From Halalkalibacter suaedae (GTDB taxonomy: Bacteria; Bacillota; Bacilli; Bacillales; Bacillaceae_D): DNA of 64,000 bases. The position numbers and the translations under genes were made by a program. Position 1 is the stretch's first letter. Each line of letters opens with the position of its first letter. This document shows, one piece after another, positions 46,432 through 60,929 of this stretch. Under the pieces are notes generated by a model. That model searched no databases and had not been told where the DNA came from. It was given only the letters and a program-made list of their open reading frames with translations. The stretch is taken from the NCBI RefSeq assembly GCF_017939705.1, contig NZ_JAGKSQ010000007.1, positions 167,424-231,423 on the forward strand, given 5' to 3'.

Positions 46432-47673
46432 ATGAATTCATTAAAAACGCAAGACCCGAAAGTATTTGAGGCTATCCAACTAGAGTTAGGACGTCAGAGA
46501 GATAAAATTGAACTCATTGCTTCGGAAAACTTTGTAAGCCCAGCTGTTATGGAAGCTCAAGGGTCTGTTTTAACAAACAAGTACGCAGAAGGTTATCCTG
46601 GTCGTCGTTATTACGGAGGTTGTGAGTATGTTGATATCGTAGAGGATATCGCTCGTGACCGTGCAAAAGAAATTTTTGGAGCTGAGTATGTCAATGTTCA
46701 ACCGCACTCTGGTGCACAAGCTAACATGGCCGTTTACTTCACGATTTTAGAGCAAGGCGATACAGTACTTGGTATGAACTTATCCCATGGTGGACATTTA
46801 ACTCACGGAAGCCCAGTAAACTTCAGTGGAGTCCAATACAACTTTGTTGAGTACGGAGTCGATAAGGAAACACAATTACTTGATTATGATGTTGTACGTA
46901 AGCTTGCTCATGAGCATAAGCCTAAATTAATTGTTGCTGGTGCTAGTGCGTATCCAAGAGCAATTGATTTCGCTAAGTTCCGTGAGATCGCGGATGAGGT
47001 TGGTGCCTATCTAATGGTTGATATGGCTCATATTGCAGGACTTGTTGCTGCAGGCCTTCACCAAAATCCGGTTGAGCACGCTCATTTTGTTACAACAACT
47101 ACACATAAAACACTACGTGGACCACGTGGTGGGATGATTCTTTGTCACGAGGAATTCGGTAAGAAGATTGATAAGTCAATTTTCCCTGGAATCCAAGGTG
47201 GCCCGTTAATGCATGTTATTTCTGCGAAGGCAGTTGCATTTGGCGAAGTACTTACACCGGAATTTAAGGAATATGGACAAGCGATTATTAACAACTCTAA
47301 GCGTCTTGGCGAAAAGCTAAAGAGCGAAGGAATTGACCTTGTGTCTGGTGGTTCTGATAATCACTTGCTACTTCTTGACCTGCGTTCACTAGAGCTTACA
47401 GGAAAAGTAGCGGAGCATGCCCTTGATGAAGTAGGAATTACAACGAATAAAAACACAATTCCGTTTGATCCGCAAAGCCCATTTGTGACAAGTGGTATCC
47501 GTATCGGTACAGCTGCTGTGACATCACGTGGCTTCGACGAGGAAGCGATGGATGAGATCGGTGCTCTTATTGCATTGACTTTGAAAAATGTTGATAACAA
47601 AGAGAAATTAGCGGAAGTAAGCGAAAGAGTTACGGCTCTAACAGCGAAATTCCCAATGTATACACATCTTTAA
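46432..47673 (+). CDS. glyA: Serine hydroxymethyltransferase
   Basis: PLP enzyme that interconverts serine and glycine with tetrahydrofolate. 413 residues: [20 protein letters not shown] near the N terminus, [24 protein letters not shown] near residue 200 and the PLP Lys in [15 protein letters not shown] near residue 226. The ATG at 46432 is seven nt after GGAAGGGG; an ATG two codons upstream is too close. Confidence 0.97.
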   Translation: MNSLKTQDPKVFEAIQLELGRQRDKIELIASENFVSPAVMEAQGSVLTNKYAEGYPGRRYYGGCEYVDIVEDIARDRAKEIFGAEYVNVQPHSGAQANMAVYFTILEQGDTVLGMNLSHGGHLTHGSPVNFSGVQYNFVEYGVDKETQLLDYDVVRKLAHEHKPKLIVAGASAYPRAIDFAKFREIADEVGAYLMVDMAHIAGLVAAGLHQNPVEHAHFVTTTTHKTLRGPRGGMILCHEEFGKKIDKSIFPGIQGGPLMHVISAKAVAFGEVLTPEFKEYGQAIINNSKRLGEKLKSEGIDLVSGGSDNHLLLLDLRSLELTGKVAEHALDEVGITTNKNTIPFDPQSPFVTSGIRIGTAAVTSRGFDEEAMDEIGALIALTLKNVDNKEKLAEVSERVTALTAKFPMYTHL

Positions 47674-47677
47674 GATG

Positions 47678-47708
47678 AAAAAGTCGAGCGAGTGCTCGGC
47701 TTTTTTTC
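47678..47708. terminator. Terminator after glyA
   Basis: AAAAAGTCGAGC pairs with GCTCGGCTTTTT over a 4-nt loop, then T-run. Confidence 0.88.
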
Positions 47709-47727
47709 GTGAAATTGGAGCTATAGG

Positions 47728-47756
47728 TTGAATCAGGCTTGTTTTTTTTGTAGAAT
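47728..47756 (+). promoter_or_regulatory. upp promoter
   Basis: TTGAAT, 17-bp spacer, TAGAAT (47751-47756); the upp start codon is 46 bp downstream. Confidence 0.7.
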
Positions 47757-47802
47757 TTCAAAGAGTAATGTAGAAGTCCGAAAATCGAAGGAGCAAAAAA
47801 GC

Positions 47803-48432
47803 ATGAGTAAAGTGTTTGTATTTGATCACCCATTAATTCAGCACAAATTAACGTATATCCGTGATAAGGCAACAGGGACGAAGGAATTCCGTGAGTTAGT
47901 TGACGAAGTGGCTGGTCTGATGGCATTTGAAATTACACGTGATCTTCCAACACAGGATGTCACAGTAGAGACGCCAGTAGGGACAGCGAAGTCAAAGACA
48001 ATTGCAGGGAAAAAGCTTGGGTTAGTGCCAATTCTTCGTGCAGGTCTCGGAATGGTAGACGGTATTCTTAGAATGATTCCAGCTGCAAAAGTAGGCCATG
48101 TTGGTCTTTACCGTGATCCTGAAACATTGAAGCCAGTAGAGTACTACGTGAAACTTCCAACTGATGTTAACGAACGTGAATTAATTGTGATTGACCCAAT
48201 GCTTGCAACAGGCGGTTCGGCAATTGATGCGATCACAAGCATTAAAAAGCGCGGGGCTACAACGATTAAATTAATGTGTCTAGTCGCGGCTCCTGAGGGT
48301 GTTCAAGCTGTTCAAGAAGCTCATCCAGATGTTGATATTTATCTTGCAGCACTAGACGAGAAATTAAATGAAAAAGGCTATATTGTTCCTGGTCTAGGCG
48401 ATGCCGGTGATCGTCTGTTTGGAACAAAATAA
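47803..48432 (+). CDS. upp: Uracil phosphoribosyltransferase
   Basis: Salvages uracil to UMP with PRPP. 209 residues: [23 protein letters not shown] near the N terminus, [16 protein letters not shown], the PRPP loop [16 protein letters not shown] near residue 130 and the C-terminal [17 protein letters not shown] uracil-binding segment. The ATG at 47803 follows GAAGGAG; in-frame sequence upstream to 47728 is leader. Confidence 0.97.
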   Translation: MSKVFVFDHPLIQHKLTYIRDKATGTKEFRELVDEVAGLMAFEITRDLPTQDVTVETPVGTAKSKTIAGKKLGLVPILRAGLGMVDGILRMIPAAKVGHVGLYRDPETLKPVEYYVKLPTDVNERELIVIDPMLATGGSAIDAITSIKKRGATTIKLMCLVAAPEGVQAVQEAHPDVDIYLAALDEKLNEKGYIVPGLGDAGDRLFGTK

Positions 48433-48438
48433 GTGGGT

Positions 48439-48471
48439 AGAGTGCGGATCATGTCCGTGCTCTTTTTTTTA
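48439..48471 (+). terminator. Terminator after upp
   Basis: AGAGTGCGGA pairs with TCCGTGCTCT (with G-U pairs), then eight T. Confidence 0.85.
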
Positions 48472-48563
48472 TTTTCAAAATCGTATCCAATGAGAATCAA
48501 TACATTTTTTTGGAACAATTGCTCCATACTATTTGCATATGAGAATTGGTGGAGGAGATGGAT

Positions 48564-50831
48564 ATGAATAAATTATGTGCATGCTTACTTATATTTGTGA
48601 TGATGAGTAGTGTCAGTTTGAACGCCGCTCAAGCTGCCATGTATCCAGACATTCCGCAACCTAAACAGGAAGAGAACCTTGATAAGAGGATTGTTGTCAT
48701 CGTTACAACTAAAGGGGAAATGGAAGATGTAGCGATGGAAGTGAGTAGCTTGATCCCAACAAGTGAAATTAGAAAAAGATTCAAAACATTGTTGAATGGT
48801 TTTTCACTTGAGCTTAAAGAGGGAGATCTTGATCTGTTACAGGGAATTGAAGAAATTGAACGTGTCGATAGAGTGGTTGAATATACAGCAAATTTAGATG
48901 GAAGTGTCCCGTTCATTGGTGCAGATCATAGCAGGGATATGCGTGATGCCGACGGGGAACGGTTAACAGGAAAAGGAGTCAAAGTCGCGGTTATTGATAC
49001 AGGGATTGATTATAATCATCCAGACCTGAAACGAAATTATAAGGGTGGATACGACCTTGTTGATTATGATAATGACCCAATGGAGACAATTGCGTCTCAA
49101 GGTCTACCGACATTGCACGGTACGCATGTGTCGGGAATCATCGCAGCGAATGGACAGGTTAAGGGCGTTGCTCCTGAGGCAGAGCTGTATGCCTATCGTG
49201 CTCTAGGTCCAGGCGGATCTGGTACGACAGAGCAGGTGATCGAAGCGATTGAGAAGGCAGTAGAGGATGAAGTCGACGTCATTAATCTCTCGCTAGGTAA
49301 TACGGTGAATGGTCCAGACTGGCCGACAAGTATCGCTTTAGATAAGGCTGTAGAAGCGGGTGTTGTCGCAGTCACGTCAAATGGGAATAGTGGACCGAAA
49401 ATGTGGACGGTAGGTTCACCTGGTACGTCAACAAGGGCGATTTCAGTCGGTGCCTCTGCTCCGCCAATCAATACACCTTATGTGACATTTATCGGAGAGG
49501 ATAAGGAGCTGACCTTGTTTCAAATGGCAGGAGCCTTACCTTGGAACCTTAAGCGTGATTTTGAAGTGGTTGATGGTGGTTATGGGCTTGAAGAGGATTG
49601 GAAGGAGCTTGATGCAAGAGGGAAAATCGTTCTTCTAGAGCGTGGGATGATTCCATTTTCTGAAAAAGTATCATATGCCCAAAGTGCTGAGGCAGAAGCA
49701 GTTATTATTTACAATAACTTGCCTGGTGCATTTGTTGGGGCGATTGAGCAGGGGGCGAAAATACCTGTCGTGAGTGTGACAAAGGAAGACGGGGAATGGC
49801 TCCAGCAGCAAATGGAAAAGTCAAAGAAAGAAGGCTTCATCCGCACGATTTACCGTCATGAAGAGGATTTCATCGCACCATTTAGCTCAAGAGGTCCTGT
49901 TACTCAGACATGGGAAGTGAAGCCAGACATTGTCGCACCCGGTGTATCAATTGATAGCACCGTACCAAATGATAGCTATCTTGGCTTGAACGGAACAAGT
50001 ATGTCAGCCCCGCATGTTGCAGGAGCAGCTGCCCTTGTAAAGCAAGCACACCCAGACTGGACACCAGATCAAGTGAAGGCAGCCTTAATGAATACAGCAA
50101 AAAAGCTTGTCGATGAAGATGGCGAAAAGTATCTCCCTTACGAACAAGGGGCTGGAAGGCTTCAGGTCGACAAAGCACTTGCTGTCAAAACATTAGCATA
50201 TCCAGCAACACTGACCTTTGGGAAATGGTCAAAAACCGATCCAAGAGAGCGCAGACGGGTGTCATTCACATTAGAAAATCACGATGATGTAACAAGGACA
50301 TACCATGTCAAACCACCGTTTGAACTGCCTGATGGTTTGCAATGGAAGATCCCATTTGCAATCGAGCTTAAACCAGGTGAGTCAGAGGAAGTAGAAATTG
50401 AACTTGATTTATTCCCTGCTGTACTTGAAGAAGGGATTCATCATGGTGATATCATAATTGAAGGTGGTCCCGAGCCGATCCAAATTCCGTATGTGTTTTT
50501 TATCGAGGAGCCGAGCTATCCAAGAGTGATGGCATTTAATTTTGGTGTCGGTGATCGAGAAAATGAGTATCGCTACGAATTGTATTTGCCAGGTGGAGCA
50601 GAAGAAATGGGAATTGCTCTATATGATCCTGATACATTCGAGTTCATACAATTTATCGATGTTAAGTACAATGTTGGACGTGGCATGGTCGGAGGAGATT
50701 GGTTTAGACCTGATTTACCAGATGGACCGTATAAGGCGTTAGTCTATGCGGTTAAGGACGGGAAAGAGGATACGCTAGAAGCGACAATCATTTTAGGTGC
50801 AACGTTACCGCCACGTAAGCAAGAGAATTAA
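48564..50831 (+). CDS. Secreted subtilisin-like serine protease with PA domain
   Basis: 755-residue S8 peptidase. Signal peptide with AQAA cleavage region near residue 27; I9-type propeptide to about residue 115; catalytic Asp in VAVIDTGIDYNHPDL near 142, His in HGTHVSGIIAANG near 186 and Ser in GTSMSAPHVAGAAALVKQAHP near 480. A protease-associated insert (about 300-420) splits the catalytic domain, as in Vpr-type subtilases. The remaining ~220 residues form an immunoglobulin-like C-terminal region. Acidic composition suits an alkaline exoprotease. ATG at 48564 follows GGAGGAG. A TGGA..CAATTG..TCCA near-palindrome (48511-48526) lies upstream. Confidence 0.92.
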   Translation: MNKLCACLLIFVMMSSVSLNAAQAAMYPDIPQPKQEENLDKRIVVIVTTKGEMEDVAMEVSSLIPTSEIRKRFKTLLNGFSLELKEGDLDLLQGIEEIERVDRVVEYTANLDGSVPFIGADHSRDMRDADGERLTGKGVKVAVIDTGIDYNHPDLKRNYKGGYDLVDYDNDPMETIASQGLPTLHGTHVSGIIAANGQVKGVAPEAELYAYRALGPGGSGTTEQVIEAIEKAVEDEVDVINLSLGNTVNGPDWPTSIALDKAVEAGVVAVTSNGNSGPKMWTVGSPGTSTRAISVGASAPPINTPYVTFIGEDKELTLFQMAGALPWNLKRDFEVVDGGYGLEEDWKELDARGKIVLLERGMIPFSEKVSYAQSAEAEAVIIYNNLPGAFVGAIEQGAKIPVVSVTKEDGEWLQQQMEKSKKEGFIRTIYRHEEDFIAPFSSRGPVTQTWEVKPDIVAPGVSIDSTVPNDSYLGLNGTSMSAPHVAGAAALVKQAHPDWTPDQVKAALMNTAKKLVDEDGEKYLPYEQGAGRLQVDKALAVKTLAYPATLTFGKWSKTDPRERRRVSFTLENHDDVTRTYHVKPPFELPDGLQWKIPFAIELKPGESEEVEIELDLFPAVLEEGIHHGDIIIEGGPEPIQIPYVFFIEEPSYPRVMAFNFGVGDRENEYRYELYLPGGAEEMGIALYDPDTFEFIQFIDVKYNVGRGMVGGDWFRPDLPDGPYKALVYAVKDGKEDTLEATIILGATLPPRKQEN

Positions 50832-50896
50832 GTGAATAGAGAAGAGATTGGGACAAAAGTGGAAAAATTGAAACAATGGTAGATGGCGGATGTAAG

Positions 50897-51013
50897 CCGC
50901 TCCTGAAATATACTTCGCTTTCCGCGGGAAGCCGGTGAGCCTCCTCGTCTACGCCTGCGGGGTCTCACCCTTGGCTTTGTGTCCCGCAGGAGTCTACGTA
51001 TATTTCATCCGCT
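50897..51013 (+). repeat. Family A element, copy 5
   Basis: CCGCTCCTGAAATATACTTC..GTATATTTCATCCGCT. TTGGGACAAAAGTGG about 45 bp to the left and AATTGCTTTGTTCGGTATTTC to the right match the flanks of copies 2-4 in inverse order, so the full element may be about 190 bp (roughly 50849-51042). Confidence 0.85.
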
Positions 51014-51077
51014 ACGTAATTGCTTTGTTCGGTATTTCAGTTAGACACTTTAGCTATGTCTCATTCTCGCAATTCAT

Positions 51078-51113
51078 AAAGAAACCGCCTTTAAGATCAT
51101 GGGCGGTTTCTTT
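51078..51113. terminator. Terminator-like hairpin downstream of the subtilase gene
   Basis: AAAGAAACCGCC pairs with GGCGGTTTCTTT (12 bp), then ATTTT. Like the ywjG terminator, it is separated from the gene by a family A repeat. Confidence 0.75.
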
Positions 51114-51215
51114 ATTTTCGTACACTTTCCATTACTGGAGGTATTCAAAAGTAACCGGAGAAAGTCATTAGAGGTTTTATAATATTAAGAAGTTAGTCAT
51201 CCTCCCCGCTCTTAC

Positions 51216-51345
51216 TAAGCGGACGGGATGGGTGGGCCGACTCCTGCAGGAAATAAGGGCAAAATGGAAATCCACTGGCGAAGCCAGTTAGTTCCATGCC
51301 CTCCTGCGGAAAGCGTGCCCCCCATCCCGGTAGCGAAGCCGAAGC
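51216..51345 (+). repeat. Family C GC-rich element, copy 3
   Basis: AAGCGGACGGGATGGG..CATCCCGGTAGCGAAGC with inner ACTGGC..GCCAGT hairpin. The inner stem differs from copy 1 (ACCGGC..GCCGGT) by compensating changes on both sides, which supports a selected or recently copied stem. Confidence 0.85.
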
Positions 51346-51542
51346 GTCCCCGCTTGGCTATTCCTCCTCTCACTAATACCCTTTACTATACAAAAACATA
51401 AATAATAAACCACATGTATAATTTCCATTCATTAAGTGAAAAAATGAATCCGAGGACATGGAAGCACCCTAAAATTCAAGGGTCGTTTTTGACAGATATG
51501 TGAACAGTTATACAAGCTGTGGGAAACTGTGGGAAAACGGCA

Positions 51543-51571
51543 TTGACACAAGGTTTTCCCTATTGTACGAT
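51543..51571 (+). promoter_or_regulatory. atp operon promoter
   Basis: TTGACA (51543-51548), 17-bp spacer, TACGAT (51566-51571); about 60-nt leader before the first gene. Confidence 0.8.
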
Positions 51572-51637
51572 TACAAAGGATATGATGATAAGGTTTACAT
51601 ATTCTTGTAGCTCAACAAAAGTTGAGGAGGAAAATGG

Positions 51638-51861
51638 ATGTCTAATGGCAAACGAAGTCCTTGGCGTGCTATGGCTTTAGTATCGACGATTTCATCTTAT
51701 GTCGTTGGTGGCACTGTCGGAGGGGTCTTTCTTGGCCTTTGGTTAGGAGATCAGTTCGGGTTTAAGCCCTTTTTCCTTGTCTTTTTTCTTTTGTTGGGAC
51801 TTGGTATGGGGTTTTACGGTGTGTATAAGACGGTTCAACCTTTTTTAGGAGACGGTAAAGA

Positions 51862-51865
<4 letters not shown>
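51638..51865 (+). CDS. atpZ: AtpZ-type accessory protein of the ATP synthase operon
   Basis: 75 residues with two transmembrane helices joined by a short GDQFGFKP loop, and a basic N terminus. Small proteins of this kind open the atp operon of alkaliphilic Bacillus, where AtpZ with AtpI has been linked to Mg2+ supply and synthase assembly. GTTGAGGAGGAAA precedes ATG. The stop overlaps the atpI GTG start (GTGA). Confidence 0.85.
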
Positions 51866-52972
<1,107 letters not shown>

Positions 52973-53010
52973 AATGTTGTAACAACGTCCTTATTGGACA
53001 TTTTTCATAA

Positions 53011-53265
<255 letters not shown>

Positions 53266-53295
53266 TAGCATCATTTATATCTCGTGATGGGAACG

Positions 53296-53344
53296 CACAA
53301 GAAATGGCGACTGTGTTCAGTTAGAACCTTCGCCATTCCTTGTG
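53296..53344 (+). other. Intercistronic hairpin between atpE and atpF
   Basis: CACAAGaAATGGCGA pairs with TCGCCATTcCTTGTG over a ~19-nt loop, without a T-run. Likely an mRNA stability or processing structure setting the high yield of subunit c; inference only. Confidence 0.6.
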
Positions 53345-53418
53345 TATAACTAGAAATGTAAGAAAGTTTCAAATAAATAATTGAGTGATTTTCACATCCA
53401 AGAAAGGAGTGAATCGAA

Positions 53419-53904
53419 GTGGTAATACCTTGGGGATCAGTTTTTTACCAACTAGCAGCCTTCATCGTACTTCTCATTTTCCTAAATAAGTTTGCTCTTA
53501 GACCGTTAATGGGTGTTATGGAGAAGCGTGAGCAGATCGTCAATGATAATCTTGATTCAGCTGAAAGAACTCGTAAAGAGGCTGAAGCTCTTATTGCAAA
53601 CCAGTCTAAAGAGCTTGAAAAGGCAAAGGCTGAGGCGCATGAGATTATTCAACAAGCGAAAAAGCTTAGCGAACAACAAGGTCAAGATATTCTAGCACAA
53701 GCACGTGAAAATGCTGAGCGTCTTAAAGATTCAGCCTTGGCTGAAATTCAACGTGAAAAAGAACAAGCTGTTGCGACTCTTCGCGAACAAACAGCTACCC
53801 TTTCTGTATTAATCGCATCAAAGGTTATTGAAAAGGAATTGGATGAAAAAGAACAAAGCAAATTGGTTGAAGAGTATCTTAAAGAAGTAGGCGAAAAGCT
53901 ATGA
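53419..53904 (+). CDS. atpF: ATP synthase F0 subunit b
   Basis: 161 residues. N-terminal membrane helix (FYQLAAFIVLLIFLNKFALRPL) then a long charged coiled coil rich in Ala, Glu, Lys and Gln that forms the peripheral stalk. GTG at 53419 follows AAAGGAGTG. Overlaps atpH by ATGA. Confidence 0.95.
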   Translation: MVIPWGSVFYQLAAFIVLLIFLNKFALRPLMGVMEKREQIVNDNLDSAERTRKEAEALIANQSKELEKAKAEAHEIIQQAKKLSEQQGQDILAQARENAERLKDSALAEIQREKEQAVATLREQTATLSVLIASKVIEKELDEKEQSKLVEEYLKEVGEKL

Positions 53905-54449
53905 GTAATTTAACAGTAGCGAATCGTTATGCAGACGCTCTATTTCAAGTGGCGAAAGAGCAAAAGACACTTGAACAGGTCAACGATGAACTTCAATTAC
54001 TTAAGACAGTTATCGAATCTACTCCTGAATTTATCCAATTCTTAGTCCATCCAAAAATCACGCTTGAAAAGAAACGAGTCTTTATTCAAGAAAGCTTTGG
54101 CGGAGCACTAAGCGAAGCTAGCCTTCATACGATCTACCTCTTAATAGAACGTAAAAGAACGGATATTCTCGTTCCATTAATTAATAAATTCAAAGAGCTT
54201 TCATATGAAGCTCAAGACAAGGCAGAAGCAATTGTCTATTCTGTGAAGCCTTTAGAAGCAAGTGAACAAGCACATATTGTGAAGCTATTTGCTAAGAAAG
54301 CAGGCAAAAAGCATCTTGAAGTGAAAAATGTCGTTGATCCAGAGCTAGTCGGAGGCATCAAGATCCGAATTGGAGATCGCATTTATGACGGTAGTGTTAA
54401 GGCGCAGCTTGACCGCATGCAGCGTCAACTTATTGCCGGAACACGCTAA
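53901..54449 (+). CDS. atpH: ATP synthase F1 subunit delta
   Basis: 182 residues: VANRYADALFQVAKEQ at the N terminus and VVDPELVGGIKIRIGDRIYDGSV near the C terminus are diagnostic. Links the peripheral stalk to the top of the F1 head. Start overlaps the atpF stop. Confidence 0.95.
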   Translation: MSNLTVANRYADALFQVAKEQKTLEQVNDELQLLKTVIESTPEFIQFLVHPKITLEKKRVFIQESFGGALSEASLHTIYLLIERKRTDILVPLINKFKELSYEAQDKAEAIVYSVKPLEASEQAHIVKLFAKKAGKKHLEVKNVVDPELVGGIKIRIGDRIYDGSVKAQLDRMQRQLIAGTR

Positions 54450-55979
<1,530 letters not shown>

Positions 55980-56008
55980 TAATGCTTGAGTTTTCAAAAA
56001 GGTGGTGA

Positions 56009-56875
<867 letters not shown>

Positions 56876-56882
56876 ATAGGTA

Positions 56883-56907
56883 AGAGAAGCCCATTAGGAG
56901 CTTCTCT
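56883..56907 (+). other. Intercistronic hairpin between atpG and atpD
   Basis: AGAGAAGC-loop-GCTTCTCT, no T-run. Possible processing or stability element. Confidence 0.5.
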
Positions 56908-56931
56908 CTACAAGAACATAGTAGATCCTAA

Positions 56932-58377
<1,446 letters not shown>

Positions 58378-58381
58378 CACG

Positions 58382-58406
58382 AAAGAGGGATTCACTCCCT
58401 CTTTTC
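58382..58406 (+). terminator. Hairpin with short T-run between atpD and atpC
   Basis: AAAGAGGGA-loop-TCCCTCTTT followed by T. Possibly a partial terminator that lowers epsilon-subunit output. Confidence 0.5.
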
Positions 58407-58417
58407 AATGCTAGTAA

Positions 58418-58828
<411 letters not shown>

Positions 58829-58834
58829 GGAAAA

Positions 58835-58862
58835 AGACACCCTTTGTGGGTGTTTTTTTTTT
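58835..58862 (+). terminator. Terminator of the atp operon
   Basis: GACACCC..GGGTGT stem followed by about ten T. Confidence 0.9.
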
Positions 58863-58935
58863 GCTATGGCTATAACGTGGTCGCGAAAAAGTACTGAATC
58901 GACCCAAACCCAGACAAAAGGTTATAGTATGGACA

Positions 58936-59055
58936 CCGCTCCTGAAATATACTACGCTTTCCGCGGGAAGCCGGTGAGCCTCCTCGTGCTTCGCACTGCG
59001 GGGTCTCACCCTTGGCTTTTGGGTCCCGCAGGAGTCTACGTATATTTCATCCGCT
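58936..59055 (+). repeat. Family A element, copy 6
   Basis: CCGCTCCTGAAATATACTAC..GTATATTTCATCCGCT. It lacks the CTTTGTTCGG flank seen to the right of most copies. Confidence 0.85.
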
Positions 59056-59277
59056 AGTTTTGTCTTATCTTCTTTTTTGAATCATTATTACGAATTATCA
59101 AATCACGTAGTTTTGCTTGCGAGTGGTTAGAATGTAGATATTTCTGCATTGCAATAGGTTAGTTTAAACCATAAAAACAAACATCATGTCTTTGAATTTT
59201 TTAGAAATTACTGTCTTAGCTGTCTAGTACTTATGACTATAAATGAAAAGAAATCGGACTCCTGCTATTCCTTTTAC

Positions 59278-59407
59278 AAAGCGGACGGGATGGGTGGGCC
59301 GACTCCTGCAGGAAATAAGGGCAATATGGAAATCCACCGGCGAAGCCGGTTAGTTCCATGCCCTCCTGCGGAAAGCGTGCCCCCCATCCCGGTAGCGGAG
59401 TCGAAGC
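59278..59407 (+). repeat. Family C GC-rich element, copy 4
   Basis: AAAGCGGACGGGATGGG..CATCCCGGTAGCGGAG with inner ACCGGC..GCCGGT hairpin; close to copy 1. Confidence 0.85.
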
Positions 59408-59775
59408 TTCTCACCATCGCAACTCTCCTCATTTCTCAGTTTCCTTCTATATGAACCTTATTAAAATTATGTAAAGTGTTTTTATATGTTATCTAAATAT
59501 GCCTGTGGCCTTGGTTTGGAACATGTTGGAGTGTATAAGCTATGGATCCGACATCTAAAATTCAAAAAATTAGGCTGTATTTCTTCCAGTATCATGTTAG
59601 AGTTGTAAATGGTGAGAATTTATAGCATGGAAGTTATTTGAAAATAGCTTTTAATACCTATAGATTTTTCACAAGTAATCCGTTAATATGAAATAGTCTG
59701 CTTTGTTATTTGACAACTTGCGACAAAATATGTATTAGGTTAAAAAAAGAGATCGATGATAAAGGGGTCATGATA
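59408..59775. other. AT-rich intergenic gap without recognised content
   Basis: I see no gene, clear promoter, hairpin or repeat copy in this stretch. It presumably holds the ywzB promoter. Confidence 0.5.
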
Positions 59776-60012
59776 ATGCTTGAAGGATTTGGGCAACAAG
59801 CGATGTTAGCGATTGTCGTCAATGTCTTTTTTCTTGCGGTTACATGGTGGGCATTACAATCTTTTCGATTTGATCTATTTGTAAAGGAACCAAATGGGAC
59901 GAGGGCGAAAGTTCTCACTATAATCGTTACGATTGCCATTGCTCAGTTGGTTAGTTCATTCTTTCTTGACTACCTAAACTCTTCTCAAATGCTCCGTTAT
60001 ATTTGGGAGTAG
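59776..60012 (+). CDS. ywzB: YwzB family membrane protein (DUF1146)
   Basis: 78 residues with two transmembrane helices; WWALQSFRFDLFVKEPNG is diagnostic of DUF1146. Function unknown. ATG at 59776 is eight nt after AAAGGGG; an ATG two codons earlier overlaps that site. Conserved just downstream of the atp operon in bacilli. Confidence 0.88.
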   Translation: MLEGFGQQAMLAIVVNVFFLAVTWWALQSFRFDLFVKEPNGTRAKVLTIIVTIAIAQLVSSFFLDYLNSSQMLRYIWE

Positions 60013-60109
60013 AGGTTTTTGTCGAGAGATGACTACAACTTCCATGTATGCAGACTCTTCTCCTGGTAAAAATGATAATAATCATGTTTTCTTGGGGAGG
60101 AGAACGAAA

Positions 60110-60886
60110 ATGGCTATATGGCGATTGGTTGTAATTGGTTTTGTTTTATCGGTGGTTGGGTATGTACATGTAAATGCACAAGGTGCCGCTCCTGACGCTC
60201 TAAGTTATCAGCAGCCTCTAACTGAGTTTCTTCAATTAGCTGAAGAAGAAGGGTTTGACATGAACGATTGGCAAGTTCGATTAAGAGATCAGCAGGATGT
60301 AACTGTTGACTCAGAGCAACAATTTATTGAACTTGTTAACAAATGGTCAACCAAACTTGGTGATTGGACAGAGGTTGATGCATCAACGAAAGGAACGGAA
60401 TGGGTAGCCCATTTTACATATCAACATTCTGACCTTCATGTTACAGAGTCAATACAGCTTTTTGCTTATTCTCTACCTCAATCCAAGGAACGTACAATAT
60501 TGGTGACGTACAAGGTACTTGGTAGTGAACAACTTCAAGATGAGAACGAGCTGAATGAACTAGTGGTTGACCGTATTAATGAACTTGGCTTAGAACATGC
60601 AGAAGCCTATGTTCAAATACAAGCATCACATGAAAACAAGAATGCAAATGAAACTGATATAGAAATACAAGGATTTGACTTAATTTCAAAATTGGGCGCG
60701 AAGAAAGTTGAAGCGCTAAGTGAAGATCGATTTGTCTCCTTTTCTGCCTACAAATCCGAATGGGAACCGTACATCGAAACGAACGGAAGTAAGATGAATG
60801 TCCAAGTTGCCTTAAGGACAAATGAAGGATTGGGCTCAAGGACAACGGTGACAATAGGAACGCCTATTATTACGAGTGAATATTGA
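60110..60886 (+). CDS. ywmB: YwmB family protein
   Basis: 258 residues. N-terminal signal/anchor (LVVIGFVLSVVGYVHVNA), then the YwmB domain, a TATA-box-binding-protein-like fold of unknown function, with GWxx-type core GEWTEV-like GDWTEVDASTKGTEWVAHF. Start ATG at 60110 follows GGGGAGGAG; the longer in-frame sequence from 60029 has no ribosome-binding site. Directly precedes murAA as in B. subtilis. Confidence 0.85.
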   Translation: MAIWRLVVIGFVLSVVGYVHVNAQGAAPDALSYQQPLTEFLQLAEEEGFDMNDWQVRLRDQQDVTVDSEQQFIELVNKWSTKLGDWTEVDASTKGTEWVAHFTYQHSDLHVTESIQLFAYSLPQSKERTILVTYKVLGSEQLQDENELNELVVDRINELGLEHAEAYVQIQASHENKNANETDIEIQGFDLISKLGAKKVEALSEDRFVSFSAYKSEWEPYIETNGSKMNVQVALRTNEGLGSRTTVTIGTPIITSEY

Positions 60887-60929
60887 TGTAGAGAAGAGAC
60901 TATAATTTAGAGACGCGGAGGGGAATACG

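Noticed and set aside
50849..51042. Insertion sequence behind family A copies
   Set aside because: No transposase-like frame in or next to any of the seven copies; target-site duplications could not be recognised by eye.
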